Assembly (NCBI RefSeq): GCF_026891095.1
Contig: NZ_JAPTNL010000001.1
Location: 124,001-188,000, forward strand
Reading direction: 5' to 3'
DNA: 64,000 nucleotides
From: Roseovarius salincola
GTDB taxonomy: Bacteria; Pseudomonadota; Alphaproteobacteria; Rhodobacterales; Rhodobacteraceae
Both the position numbers and the translations under genes were made by a program. Under the pieces are notes generated by a model, which was not told where the DNA came from, made no database searches, and was given only the letters and a program-made list of their open reading frames with translations. Each line of letters opens with the position of its first letter. Position 1 is the stretch's first letter. Shown here one piece after another: positions 16,304 to 25,609 of the stretch.

Positions 16304-16761
16304 AGCGCGCGCACCGCTTCGAGCACCTCTTCGGCATGGCCGGGCACCTTGACCTTGCGCCAGGCGCGCGCGATGCGCCCTTCGCCGTCGATCAGGAAGG
16401 TGGAGCGCTCGATCCCCCAGAAGGTCTTGCCATACATGCTTTTCTGCTTCCAGACGCCGTATTGTTCGCAGATGTCTGAGTCCGCATCCGAGAGGAGCGG
16501 CACGCCGAGGTCGTGCTTGTCGCGGAATTTCTGATGTTTTTCAACGCTGTCCCTGGAAATGCCAAGCACCTGCGCGCCCGCTTCGCCGAAGGCGTCCTTG
16601 AGGGCGGTGAAGGCCAGCGCCTCCTTGGTGCAGCCCGAGGTGTCGTCGCGCGGGTAGAAGAACAGCACGACAGGCGCGGGGCGCAGCGCCGAAAGGGTGA
16701 CGGAGCTGCCGCCATCGCGGGGCAGGGTGAAATCGGGGGCGATATTGCCGGGTTCGGGCAT
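16300..16761 (-). CDS. bcp: Thioredoxin-dependent peroxiredoxin (Bcp/PrxQ)
   Basis: 153 aa cytosolic peroxidase reducing H2O2 and organic hydroperoxides with thioredoxin. The peroxidatic Cys is in FYPRDDTSGCTKEALAF (about residues 35-51); unlike E. coli Bcp, the position five residues later is Ala or Leu rather than Cys, so it is probably the 1-Cys or alternative-resolving-Cys type. A later Cys (DICEQYG) could resolve. The tail GIERSTFLIDGEGRIARAWR is typical. Start ATG at 16761. First gene of a two-gene operon with the DUF455 protein. Confidence 0.9.
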   Translation of the reverse strand: MPEPGNIAPDFTLPRDGGSSVTLSALRPAPVVLFFYPRDDTSGCTKEALAFTALKDAFGEAGAQVLGISRDSVEKHQKFRDKHDLGVPLLSDADSDICEQYGVWKQKSMYGKTFWGIERSTFLIDGEGRIARAWRKVKVPGHAEEVLEAVRAL

Positions 16762-16869
16762 GGGCTTTCCTTGTTATGGGTTTGACTCGGGGTCATATTA
16801 GGGCAGGAGACGCCGGAATAAAGACATCAGGCAGGCGGCCGGTCAAACCGGGCCGAGCGAACAAGACGA

Positions 16870-19800
16870 ATGAGCGAGTCCCAGGACATGAAGCCGCGCG
16901 GCGCGCGCGCCCGCAGGGTACTGCCCTGGGTGGTGTCGGCGCTGGTGGCGCTGGTCATCATGATGGCGGTGGCGGTGAGCCTGGCCGCGGGGCGCGAATT
17001 CGTCGCGCCCGAATGGCTGCGCGACAAGATCAGCCAGAAGATCAACGACGATCTGAGCGGCTTCTCGCTGCGGTTCGGCGAGGTGGCGCTGGTGGTCGAA
17101 TCCGACTGGGTGCCAAGGCTGAGCCTGCATGACGTGACATTGCGCGATCCTTCCGGGGCGACGCTGGTCAGCCTGTCGCGGGCGCAGAGCCGGGTGGCGC
17201 TTGGGCCGCTTCTGAAGGGGGCGTTGCAACCGGCGGAGATCAACCTGTCGGGGGCGCGGGTGACATTGTGGCGCTCGAAGGATGGCGCGGTGGGGCTGAG
17301 CGTGGGCGATACCGCGCTGCCGCTGGAGGAGGCCGCCAATATGGGTGCGCTGGCGGCGCAGCTTGACGCGGTGCTGGAGCGGCCCCATTTCGCGGCGCTG
17401 CGCGAGGTGGAGGCCAGCAACCTGACGCTGCGCTATGAGGATGCGCGCGCCGACAGGGCCTGGAATGTCGATGACGGGCGCCTTGAGATGACGCGCGAGG
17501 GCGACCGGCTGACGCTTCGCGGCGATGTCGCGCTGCTGGGTGCGCGCGCCTATGCGACCACGCTGGCGATGAATTATACCCGCGAGATCGGCGAGACGGC
17601 GGCGGATTTCGGTGTCACCTTCGAGGACATGCCCGCGCGCGACATTGCCGGGCAATCCCCGGCGCTGACGTGGCTGGGGGCGCTGGATGCGCCGATATCG
17701 GGCTCGCTCCGGGCCTCGGTTGACGAGACCGGACGGTTGGGTCAGTTGAACGCGACCCTGCAGATCGCCGAGGGCGTGTTGCAGCCGACCGAGGCGACGG
17801 AGCCGGTGGCGTTTTCGCAGGCGCGGGTCTATTTCTCATACGATCCGGCGCAGCACGTCCTGCGGTTCGACGAGATATCGGTGGACAGCAAATGGGTTTC
17901 GGCGCTGGCCGAGGGGCGCGCCTATCTTGTGGGGATGGAATCGGGCTGGCCAAGCGAGTTGCTGGGCCAGTTTCAGTTTCGCCGCATCTCTGCCAATCCC
18001 GACGGCATGTATCCCGAGCCCATCGAGGTCGAGTCGGCGGTGATGGATATGCGCCTGAGGATCGACCCGTTCCTGTTGACGCTGGGCCAGCTGAGCCTGA
18101 GAGATGAGTCGAGCCGCCTTGTCATGAAGGGCGCGCTGGAGGCCGAGCCCGAGGGCTGGACGCTGGCATTGGATGCGACGCTGGATGCGCTTCAGCCTGA
18201 TCGGCTGTTGACGCTCTGGCCCGAGGGGTTGGCCAAAGGGGCGCGCGCATGGATCGACAAGAACGTGACCCGCGCCGATCTGAGCAACCTGCAATTCGCT
18301 GCGCGGTTCCGGCCCGATCATGACCCGGATGTGTTCCTGGGTTTCGATTACGAGAATCTGGATACGGTCTTCATCAGGGACGTGCCGCCGATCGAGGCGG
18401 CGGCGGGGCATGCCTCGTTGATCGACAGCCGTTTCGTGATCACCACGGACCGGGGGCATGTGACGGCGGCGCAGGGCGGGCGGATCGACATTTCGGGCAC
18501 CAGTTTCATGATCCCCGATGTCAATATCGACCGCGGCCCGGCCGGTGCGCGGCTGAAGACCGACAGCACGATCACGGCGGCCCTGTCGCTGCTGGATGAG
18601 GGGCCGTTCGGCTTCATGACCAAGGCGAACCTGCCGGTCACGCTGGCGGATGGGCGCGCGCAAATGTCGGGGCAGCTGGATTTCCTGCTCAAGAATGACC
18701 TGAGCCCCGACGAGGTGGCATTCAGCGTCAATGGGCGCCTGAGCGATCTGCGCAGCGAGACATTGGTGCCGGGCCGGGTGCTGGCGGCGTCGGGGCTGGA
18801 TCTGCACGGCGACAATGCGGGGATCAGCGTCTCGGGTGAGGGGCGCATCGGCGGGGTGCCGGTGGAGGGGCAGTGGCGCACGGCGCTTGGCGAGGAGAGC
18901 GACGGCACCGGGCGGGTGACGGGTTCGGTCGAGCTGTCGGAGCGTTTCGCCGACGAGTTCCGGATCGGGCTGCCGCCGGGCAGCCTTTCCGGGGCGGGGC
19001 GGGCCAATATCGAGATCACCCTGCCGCCCGGAGAGCCGGGGCGTTTCGAGATGCGCTCGGACCTTTCGGGAGTCGGGCTGAGCGTGCCGCAGCTGAGCTG
19101 GGCACTGGGCACGCAGGCGACGGGGGATCTGCAGGTTGCGGGCACGCTGGGCGAGCCGCCCAAGATCGACTCGATCACGCTGGATGCCGCCGGGCTGGAG
19201 GCGCGCGGCGCGGTCACGCTGAACGATGACGGCACGCTGTCGCGGGCGGTGTTTTCGCGTGTGCGGCTGGGAACATGGCTGGATGCGCCGGTGGAATTGC
19301 AGGGGCGCGGCGCGGGGCGGGCGCCGCAGGTTCTGGTCTCGGGCGGGATGGTCGATCTGCGCCAGACATCGCTGGCGGGCGACGGGAGCGGCGGCGGCGG
19401 CGCGAACCGCGAGGGCGGGCCGGTATCGCTGGCGCTGGACCGGCTGATCATTTCGGACGGGATCGTGCTGAGGGATTTTCGCGCCGATCTGGACATGAGC
19501 GGCGGCGCGTCGGGGTCTTTCACCGGACAGGTGAATGGCGGCCCGCAGGTCACCGGCCGGGTCGCGCCCAAGGACGGGCGCAGCGCTTTTCAGATCCGCT
19601 CGCAGGATGCAGGCGCGGTGCTGGCGGCGGCGGGGATGCTCAGGCAGGCGCGCGACGGCGAGATGAACCTGGTGCTGGTGCCTGTCAGTGGCGCGGGGCG
19701 CTATGAAGGCTCGCTCGAGGTCAAGAACGTGCGCCTGACCGATGCCCCGGCGCTGGCGGCGCTGCTCAATACGGTGAGCGTGGTGGGCCTGCTGGATCAG

Positions 19801-20214
19801 CTGAGCGGCGAGGGTATCCATTTCAGCGAGGTGACATCGCGGTTCCTGCTGACGCCGAGGCGCGTGACGCTGATGTCGGGCAGCGCCGTTGGTGCGTCGA
19901 TGGGCGTGTCGATGGAAGGCTATTACGACCTTGAAAGCACGATGATGGACATGCAGGGCGTGGTCTCGCCGTTTTACCTGGTGAATTCGGCTGGCGGCCT
20001 GTTTACACGGCGCGGCGAGGGGCTGGTGGGGATGACCTACACCATGCGCGGGCCGGTCGCGCAGCCAAGTGTCAGCGTCAATCCGTTGTCGGTGTTCACG
20101 CCGGGGATGTTTCGCAATCTGTTCCGCCGTCCGCCGCCGGGCGGCGGCGGTTCTGACGGGTTGGCGCCCGAGCGTCAGAGGCAGCAGAGAGGCGGGGGAG
20201 AAGCAGGACAGTGA
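16870..20214 (+). CDS. YhdP/AsmA-like large envelope protein
   Basis: 1114 aa. One N-terminal membrane helix (about residues 19-40, [20 protein letters not shown]) is followed by a very long periplasmic region of beta strands with the DUF3971/AsmA-like C-terminal domain ([19 protein letters not shown] near the end). Proteins of this family form hydrophobic beta-grooves bridging the two membranes and moving phospholipid to the outer membrane. The C-terminus is Gly/Pro/Arg-rich and disordered. It overlaps queA by 4 bp (GTGA), so the two are co-translated. Divergent from bcp. The family is confident; the lipid-transport role is inherited from E. coli work. Confidence 0.85.
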   Translation: MSESQDMKPRGARARRVLPWVVSALVALVIMMAVAVSLAAGREFVAPEWLRDKISQKINDDLSGFSLRFGEVALVVESDWVPRLSLHDVTLRDPSGATLVSLSRAQSRVALGPLLKGALQPAEINLSGARVTLWRSKDGAVGLSVGDTALPLEEAANMGALAAQLDAVLERPHFAALREVEASNLTLRYEDARADRAWNVDDGRLEMTREGDRLTLRGDVALLGARAYATTLAMNYTREIGETAADFGVTFEDMPARDIAGQSPALTWLGALDAPISGSLRASVDETGRLGQLNATLQIAEGVLQPTEATEPVAFSQARVYFSYDPAQHVLRFDEISVDSKWVSALAEGRAYLVGMESGWPSELLGQFQFRRISANPDGMYPEPIEVESAVMDMRLRIDPFLLTLGQLSLRDESSRLVMKGALEAEPEGWTLALDATLDALQPDRLLTLWPEGLAKGARAWIDKNVTRADLSNLQFAARFRPDHDPDVFLGFDYENLDTVFIRDVPPIEAAAGHASLIDSRFVITTDRGHVTAAQGGRIDISGTSFMIPDVNIDRGPAGARLKTDSTITAALSLLDEGPFGFMTKANLPVTLADGRAQMSGQLDFLLKNDLSPDEVAFSVNGRLSDLRSETLVPGRVLAASGLDLHGDNAGISVSGEGRIGGVPVEGQWRTALGEESDGTGRVTGSVELSERFADEFRIGLPPGSLSGAGRANIEITLPPGEPGRFEMRSDLSGVGLSVPQLSWALGTQATGDLQVAGTLGEPPKIDSITLDAAGLEARGAVTLNDDGTLSRAVFSRVRLGTWLDAPVELQGRGAGRAPQVLVSGGMVDLRQTSLAGDGSGGGGANREGGPVSLALDRLIISDGIVLRDFRADLDMSGGASGSFTGQVNGGPQVTGRVAPKDGRSAFQIRSQDAGAVLAAAGMLRQARDGEMNLVLVPVSGAGRYEGSLEVKNVRLTDAPALAALLNTVSVVGLLDQLSGEGIHFSEVTSRFLLTPRRVTLMSGSAVGASMGVSMEGYYDLESTMMDMQGVVSPFYLVNSAGGLFTRRGEGLVGMTYTMRGPVAQPSVSVNPLSVFTPGMFRNLFRRPPPGGGGSDGLAPERQRQQRGGGEAGQ

Positions 20215-21263
20215 AGCTGAGCGATTTCGATTTCGACCTGCCCGAGGAGCTGATCGCGACGCGCCCGGCGCGGCCGCGCAGTTCGGCGCGCCTGTTGGTG
20301 GCCGAGGGTGCGGCGATCCACGATGCCTGCGTGCGCGATCTGGGCGACTGGCTGCGCCCCGGCGACCGGCTGGTGCTGAACGATACGGCGGTGATCCCCG
20401 CCCGTCTGAGCGGTGCGCGGGTGCGCAGCGGTTCCGGGGGCGAGACCCGCGCGCGCATCGAGGTCACCTTGCTGGAGCCGGGACGCGAGGGGGATTGGGC
20501 GGCGCTGGTCAAACCCCTGAAGAAACTGCGCATCGGCGAGGTGGTGATGTTTGATGCCGGGCTGGAGGCGGAGCTGTTGGCCAAGGCGGAGGGGCAGGCA
20601 AGGCTGCGTTTCAACCTGGAGGGCGAGGCCTTCGACCGCGCGCTGGCAGAGGCCGGGGCGATGCCCTTGCCGCCCTATATCGCCGCGCGCCGGGCCGCTG
20701 ACGAACAGGACAAGACCGATTACCAGACCGTCTGGGCGCGCGCGCCGGGCGCGGTCGCCGCCCCCACGGCGTCGCTGCATTTTGACGAGGCGCTGCTGGC
20801 GGATCTGCGCGCGCGCGGCATCGCCTTCAGCCATGTGACGCTGCATGTGGGCGCGGGTACATTCCTGCCGGTCAAGGTCGAGGACGTGACCACCCACCGG
20901 ATGCATGCCGAATGGGGCGAGGTCAGCGAAAAGGCCGCCGCCGAGATCGCCGCCACGAAGGCGGCGGGCGGGCGGGTGATCCCGGTGGGCACGACGGCGC
21001 TGCGCCTGATCGAAAGTGCCGCGCGCGACAGCGGCCGGATCGCGCCCTGGAGGGGCGAGACCGATATTTTCATCTATCCCGGTTTCGATTTCCGCGTGAC
21101 CGATGCGTTGATGACCAATTTTCACCTGCCGCGCTCGACCTTGTTGATGCTGGTCGCGGCGCTGATGGGGCAGGCGCGTATACGCGCGATCTATGATCAT
21201 GCGCTTGGCGCGCGATACCGCTTCTTTTCCTATGGCGACGCGTCGCTGTTGATTCCGGGGTGA
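20211..21263 (+). CDS. queA: tRNA queuosine synthase QueA (SAM:tRNA ribosyltransferase-isomerase)
   Basis: 350 aa, GTG start overlapping the upstream stop. It transfers and rearranges the ribose of S-adenosylmethionine onto preQ1 at position 34 of tRNAs with GUN anticodons, giving epoxyqueuosine. Signatures: [20 protein letters not shown] at the N-terminus, [30 protein letters not shown], and the C-terminal [19 protein letters not shown]. Full length for the family. tgt is not in the window within reach downstream; the next gene is an MFS transporter 49 bp on. Confidence 0.95.
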   Translation: MKLSDFDFDLPEELIATRPARPRSSARLLVAEGAAIHDACVRDLGDWLRPGDRLVLNDTAVIPARLSGARVRSGSGGETRARIEVTLLEPGREGDWAALVKPLKKLRIGEVVMFDAGLEAELLAKAEGQARLRFNLEGEAFDRALAEAGAMPLPPYIAARRAADEQDKTDYQTVWARAPGAVAAPTASLHFDEALLADLRARGIAFSHVTLHVGAGTFLPVKVEDVTTHRMHAEWGEVSEKAAAEIAATKAAGGRVIPVGTTALRLIESAARDSGRIAPWRGETDIFIYPGFDFRVTDALMTNFHLPRSTLLMLVAALMGQARIRAIYDHALGARYRFFSYGDASLLIPG

Positions 21264-21312
21264 ATTGCTGGCACGGCAGTTGTGAACGGGCCGAAAGGAC
21301 AGGACGCGGGCG

Positions 21313-22566
21313 ATGTTACAGGTGCTGAACGGCGCATGGGCGCTATTGCTGGGAATGATGCTGTTGCAGGTCGGCAATGGCATGCAGGGCACGCTTCTGG
21401 GTATCCGCGGCCAGATCGAGGGGTTCACGACCATCGAGATGTCGCTGGTCATGTCGGGCTATTTCGTGGGCTTCCTGTTCGGGTCGCGCATGGCGCCCGA
21501 GATGATCCGGCGCGTCGGCCATGTGCGGGTCTTTGCGGCGCTGGCCTCGATGATCTCGGCGGTGATGATCCTTTACCCGGCACTGACCCATCCCGTCGCC
21601 TGGGGCGCGGGGCGCATCCTGATCGGGTTCTGTTTCTCGGGCGTCTATGTCACGGCGGAAAGCTGGTTGAACAATTCGGCCACCAACGAGACGCGCGGCC
21701 AGTCGCTGTCGCTTTACATGATCGTGCAGATGGCGGGGATCGTGGCGGCGCAGTTCCTGTTGCTGGTGGCCGATCCGGGCGGGTTCATCCTGTTCATCAT
21801 CCCGTCGGTTCTGGTGTCGCTGAGCTTTGCGCCGATCCTGCTGTCGATCAGCCCGACGCCGGCCTTCGGCTCGACCAAGCCGATGACATTGCGCGAGATC
21901 ATGCGCATCTCGCCGCTGGGCTGTGTGGGCATGTTCCTGCTGGGCGGGGTCTTTGCCGCGCAGTTCGGCATGGCGGCGGTGTTCGGCGCCGAGGCGGGGC
22001 TGAACGTGGCGCAGATTTCCACCTTCGTCGCCACCTTCTATATCGGGGCGCTGGTGCTGCAATATCCCATTGGCTGGCTGTCGGACCGGATGGACCGGCG
22101 GGTGCTGATCTTTGCCGCGGCGCTTTTATGCGGCGTGGGCGCGGTGCTGGGCTTCGTGTTCAGCGGTTATTTCGTGATGCTGCTGGTGGTGGCCGCGATC
22201 ATCGGTGGCACGTCGAACCCGCTTTATTCGCTGCTGATCGCCTACACGAATGACTTTCTGGACCATGACGACATGGCCGCCGCGTCGGGCGGCATGGTGT
22301 TCATCAACGGGCTCGGGGCGGTCGCGGGGCCGCTGGTCACGGGCTGGGCGATGGGGGCCATCGGGTCGCGCGGCTTTTTCGCGGTGATCGGCGTCTTGAT
22401 GCTGGCGATGGCCGCATATGCCGCCTACCGGATGACGCAGCGCGCCGCGCCGTCGGTGGATGAAACCGAGAGCTATGCGCCGCTGGTGGCGTCCTCGTCA
22501 CCTGTGGCGGTCGAGGCCGCACAGGAATACGCCATCGAGACCGCGCAGGAGGAGTCGGCCGGGTGA
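21313..22566 (+). CDS. MFS transporter
   Basis: 417 aa with twelve predicted helices. The first is NGAWALLLGMMLLQVGNGMQ; the MFS loop after helix 2 is short (GSRMAPEMIRRVGHVRV) and a second Asp/Arg-rich loop, LSDRMDRRVLIF, is at mid-protein. A Ser/Glu/Ala-rich tail of about 45 residues ends the protein. It is of the YcaD/YfkF-like group recalled from proteobacteria; the substrate is unknown. It follows queA by 49 bp on the same strand and may share its transcript. Confidence 0.82.
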   Translation: MLQVLNGAWALLLGMMLLQVGNGMQGTLLGIRGQIEGFTTIEMSLVMSGYFVGFLFGSRMAPEMIRRVGHVRVFAALASMISAVMILYPALTHPVAWGAGRILIGFCFSGVYVTAESWLNNSATNETRGQSLSLYMIVQMAGIVAAQFLLLVADPGGFILFIIPSVLVSLSFAPILLSISPTPAFGSTKPMTLREIMRISPLGCVGMFLLGGVFAAQFGMAAVFGAEAGLNVAQISTFVATFYIGALVLQYPIGWLSDRMDRRVLIFAAALLCGVGAVLGFVFSGYFVMLLVVAAIIGGTSNPLYSLLIAYTNDFLDHDDMAAASGGMVFINGLGAVAGPLVTGWAMGAIGSRGFFAVIGVLMLAMAAYAAYRMTQRAAPSVDETESYAPLVASSSPVAVEAAQEYAIETAQEESAG

Positions 22567-22688
22567 TTGCGCTAACCTCACAGGGGTGTCGTGGCTGTAG
22601 CAATAAGTTACTGTCATTTCAGGTGAATGTGCGTTTAACATTTTTGTAACAGTCACTGGATGCATCTGGGGAAGACGAGGAGGGCTCC

Positions 22689-23273
22689 ATGGTCGCGCCT
22701 GACGACATTTTAGGTTTCTGGCTGGACGAGGTCGGTCCGGCGGGTTGGTACGAGGTTTCGGACAAGCTGGATCAGACGATCCGCGACAGGTTCGAAGATG
22801 CATGGCGCAGCGCGCGTGAGGGCACCTATGCCTTGTGGCTGACCTATCCGGCCGGCACGCTGGCCTATATCATCCTGATGGATCAGTTTCCCCGCAACAT
22901 GTTCCGCGAGAGCGGCGAGGCCTTTGCCAGCGATGGCGCGTCGCGCGCCGCCGCCAAGGCGGCGATCCACCGCAAATGGGATATGCGCATCGACGAACCG
23001 GCGCGCCAGTTCTTCTACCTGCCCTTGATGCATTCGGAAAACCTGTGCGACCAGGAGCATTGCGTGCGCCTGATCTGCGAGCGGATGCCCGAGACCGGCG
23101 CCAGCAACCTGCTGCATGCCCGCGCGCATCGCGATGTGATCCGCAAGTTCGGCCGCTTCCCATACCGCAACGCGGCGCTGGGGCGCAGCACCACCGCCAG
23201 CGAAAGCGAGTTCATGGCGCAGGGCGGTTACGGCGCCACGGTGAAGGCGTTGCAGGCCGCCAAGGCGGCGTGA
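22689..23273 (+). CDS. DUF924 family protein
   Basis: 194 aa. The family start DDILGFWLDEVGPAGWYEV and the motif ILMDQFPRNMFR (about residues 58-69) are clear, as are FFYLPLMHSENLCDQE and RKFGRFPYRNAALGR. DUF924 proteins are alpha-helical, TPR-like and of unknown function. The ATG has a strong GGAGGG site. The 122-bp upstream gap is relatively AT-rich (AACATTTTTGTAACAG) and probably carries its own promoter, so it need not belong to the MFS transcript. Confidence 0.88.
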   Translation: MVAPDDILGFWLDEVGPAGWYEVSDKLDQTIRDRFEDAWRSAREGTYALWLTYPAGTLAYIILMDQFPRNMFRESGEAFASDGASRAAAKAAIHRKWDMRIDEPARQFFYLPLMHSENLCDQEHCVRLICERMPETGASNLLHARAHRDVIRKFGRFPYRNAALGRSTTASESEFMAQGGYGATVKALQAAKAA

Positions 23274-23409
23274 GCGGGGAAATAATTTGTCGCCGCGTCA
23301 GGCATTTGGGCGCGCGCAGCGCAGGATTGCGCCGCGCGCAGCCGCTGCTGCGTTGTGATCGCGCCAGAGATAGTTTAATGTCAAACTAAATTCTGGAACG
23401 GAGTCGGCA

Positions 23410-24804
23410 ATGGCGGCGAAAAGCTTTGACATGATCGTGATCGGTGCAGGGCCGGGTGGCTATGTGGCCGCAATCCGGGGCGCGCAACTGGGCCTCAAGG
23501 TGGCCGTGGTCGAGCGCGAGCACATGGGGGGTATCTGTCTGAACTGGGGCTGCATCCCGACCAAGGCGATGCTGCGCAGCTCGGAAGTGTTTCACCTGAT
23601 GCACCGCGCCAAGGAGTTCGGCCTCAAGGCCGAGGGGCTGGGGTATGATCTGGAGGCGGTGGTCAAGCGCTCGCGCGCGATCGCCAAGCAGCTCAATTCC
23701 GGGGTCGGCCACCTGCTGAAGAAGAACAAGGTGACGGCGATCATGGGCGAGGCGAGCCTGCCCGCCAAGGGCCGTGTCAGCGTCAAGACCGACAAGGGCA
23801 CCGAGGAGCTGGAGGCGAAACATATCGTGCTGGCCACCGGCGCGCGGGCGCGCGAATTGCCGGGGCTCGAGGCCGATGGCGAGCTGGTCTGGACCTACAA
23901 GCACGCGCTGGTGCCGCCGCATATGCCCAAGAAGCTGCTGGTCATCGGCTCGGGCGCGATCGGGATCGAATTCGCCAGTTTCTACAACACGCTGGGCGCC
24001 GAGACGACCGTGGTCGAGGTGATGGATCGCATCCTGCCGGTCGAGGATGCGGAGATCAGCGGCATGGCGAAGAAAGCCTTTCAGAAGCAGGGCATGACGA
24101 TCATGGAGAAGGCCGCCGTCAAGAAGCTGGACCGCGCCAAGGGCAAGGTCACGGCGCATATCGAGAGCGGCGGCAAGACCGAAAAGCAGGATTTCGACGC
24201 GGTGATCTCGGCTGTCGGGATTGTCGGCAATACCGAGGGCCTGGGCCTTGAGGAACAGGGCGTGAAGGTCGAGCGCAGCCATGTGGTGACGGATCCGCTG
24301 TGCCGCACCGGGGTCGGGGGGATCTATGCCATCGGCGACCTTGCGGGCGCGCCCTGGCTGGCGCACAAGGCCAGCCATGAAGGCGTGATGGTGGCCGAGC
24401 TGATCGCGGGTGAAAAGCCGCATCCGGTCTCGCCCGACAGCATCGCGGGCTGCACCTATTGCCAGCCCCAGATCGCCAGCGTCGGGCTGACCGAGGCGCA
24501 GGCCAAGGAGAAGGGTCTTGATATCCGGGTCGGGCGCTTTCCATTCATCGGCAATGGCAAGGCCATCGCGCTTGGCGAGCCCGAGGGCATGATCAAGACG
24601 GTATTCGACGCCAGGACCGGCGAATTGCTGGGCGCGCATATGATCGGTGCCGAGGTGACGGAACTGATCCAGGGCTATGTGGTGGGCCGCCAGCTGGAGA
24701 CCACCGAAGAGGATCTGATGCAGGCGGTGTTCCCGCATCCGACGTTGAGCGAAATGATGCATGAATCGGTGCTGGATGCCTTTGACCGGGTGATCCATAT
24801 CTGA
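23410..24804 (+). CDS. lpdA: Dihydrolipoyl dehydrogenase
   Basis: 464 aa FAD-dependent E3 component of 2-oxoacid dehydrogenase complexes; it reoxidises dihydrolipoamide with NAD+. FAD motif IGAGPGGYVAAIRGAQLG (about 12-29), redox disulfide GICLNWGCIPTKAM (about 42-55), NAD-binding VIGSGAIGIEFASFYNTLGA, second FAD segment GVGGIYAIGDLAGAPWLAHK, and the catalytic His-Glu in FPHPTLSEMMHES. Full length. No dehydrogenase E1/E2 genes adjoin, so it may serve several complexes. Followed by stem-loop repeat copy B. Confidence 0.95.
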   Translation: MAAKSFDMIVIGAGPGGYVAAIRGAQLGLKVAVVEREHMGGICLNWGCIPTKAMLRSSEVFHLMHRAKEFGLKAEGLGYDLEAVVKRSRAIAKQLNSGVGHLLKKNKVTAIMGEASLPAKGRVSVKTDKGTEELEAKHIVLATGARARELPGLEADGELVWTYKHALVPPHMPKKLLVIGSGAIGIEFASFYNTLGAETTVVEVMDRILPVEDAEISGMAKKAFQKQGMTIMEKAAVKKLDRAKGKVTAHIESGGKTEKQDFDAVISAVGIVGNTEGLGLEEQGVKVERSHVVTDPLCRTGVGGIYAIGDLAGAPWLAHKASHEGVMVAELIAGEKPHPVSPDSIAGCTYCQPQIASVGLTEAQAKEKGLDIRVGRFPFIGNGKAIALGEPEGMIKTVFDARTGELLGAHMIGAEVTELIQGYVVGRQLETTEEDLMQAVFPHPTLSEMMHESVLDAFDRVIHI

Positions 24805-24817
24805 AGCCGGGCAGGAT

Positions 24818-24877
24818 GGGGGCGCTGCCCCCGTCGCCGCGAGCGGCGACTCCCCCGAGGTATTTTCGGCCAGATGA
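24818..24877 (+). repeat. Intergenic stem-loop repeat, copy B
   Basis: Hairpin GGGGGC/GCCCCC (24818-24832), hairpin GTCGCCGC/GCGGCGAC (24833-24850), then the core CCCCGAGGTATTT, three bases, GCCAGATGAA (to 24878). It is bracketed by a perfect 14-bp direct repeat, TGAAGCCGGGCAGG, at 24802-24815 and 24875-24888. It is nearly identical, in inverted orientation, to copy C at 38538-38597. It may double as the lpdA transcript end. Confidence 0.8.
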
Positions 24878-24950
24878 AGCCGGGCAGGGCTTGCCGCGCG
24901 GCACGGCGCATGCAGAATGGCCGCTATCCGAATGTGAGGGGTGAGAGCCG

Positions 24951-25511
24951 GTGCCGAGTGTGAACAGGGTGGTGATGCAGCGCAGCTCGCGCCAGTGGCT
25001 GGAGGCGTTGCCGCTGGCCGAAATGGACGCGGCGGAGGTCTCGGGCAAGTTCGGGATGCGATTCACGTTCCGCAGCTACAATCGCTTCCGGTTTCCGAAA
25101 TACGATATCTGCGAGGGGCCTTACCGGGGCAAGGATGGCGAGGTGGCGCGGTTCGATCTGGTGCTGGCCAACCAGGTCTGGGAGCATCTGGACCGCCCCT
25201 ATGCGGCAACGCGCAACGTATTGGAGATGCTGCGGCCGGGGGGGTATTTCTGGGTCGCGGTGCCGTTCTACATCCCTTATCACGGCGATCCGGTCGATTG
25301 TTCGCGCTGGAGCGCGCGGGGTCTCAAGAACCTGCTGATCGAGGCGGGGTTCGAGGAAGACGCGATCCGCGCGCAGCAATGGGGCAATCGCAGCGCGGCC
25401 ATGCGCAATTTCGAGACCCCCTGGCCGCCGCCCTATGAGCGCGGGCGCGACGTGCTGACCAACGAGCCCGACTTTCCGATCTGTTCCTGGGCGCTGGCGC
25501 AGAAGAAATAG
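24951..25511 (+). CDS. Class I SAM-dependent methyltransferase-like protein
   Basis: 186 aa with a GTG start. The C-terminal half of a Rossmann methyltransferase is visible: FDLVLANQVWEHLDRPYAATR (motif IV region) and NVLEMLRPGGYFWVAVPFYI, as in Methyltransf_11/UbiE-like enzymes. The N-terminal part is short and the glycine-rich SAM loop (motif I) is not evident, the usual position being occupied by KYDICEGPYRGKDG. It may be a divergent or degenerate enzyme. The substrate is unknown. It lies between repeat copy B and the uvrA promoter. Confidence 0.65.
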   Translation: MPSVNRVVMQRSSRQWLEALPLAEMDAAEVSGKFGMRFTFRSYNRFRFPKYDICEGPYRGKDGEVARFDLVLANQVWEHLDRPYAATRNVLEMLRPGGYFWVAVPFYIPYHGDPVDCSRWSARGLKNLLIEAGFEEDAIRAQQWGNRSAAMRNFETPWPPPYERGRDVLTNEPDFPICSWALAQKK

Positions 25512-25527
25512 GGGCGGCGTGTCGCGC

Positions 25528-25542
25528 GTTCACGTAATGTTC
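25528..25542 (+). promoter_or_regulatory. LexA (SOS) box upstream of uvrA
   Basis: GTTC at 25528-25531 and GTTC at 25539-25542 separated by exactly seven bases (ACGTAAT): the alphaproteobacterial SOS box GTTC-N7-GTTC. It lies 68 bases before the uvrA ATG and implies DNA-damage induction through LexA. Confidence 0.85.
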
Positions 25543-25609
25543 GCAAATTACCCTTGGAACCCGGCGCGTGCTCCTCTATCTGTTAACCACCGTTGACCGG
25601 GGGACGCCG

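Noticed and set aside
17836-19821. Leftward open frame opposite the YhdP-like gene
   Set aside because: No signal, no motif; GC-rich antisense frame.
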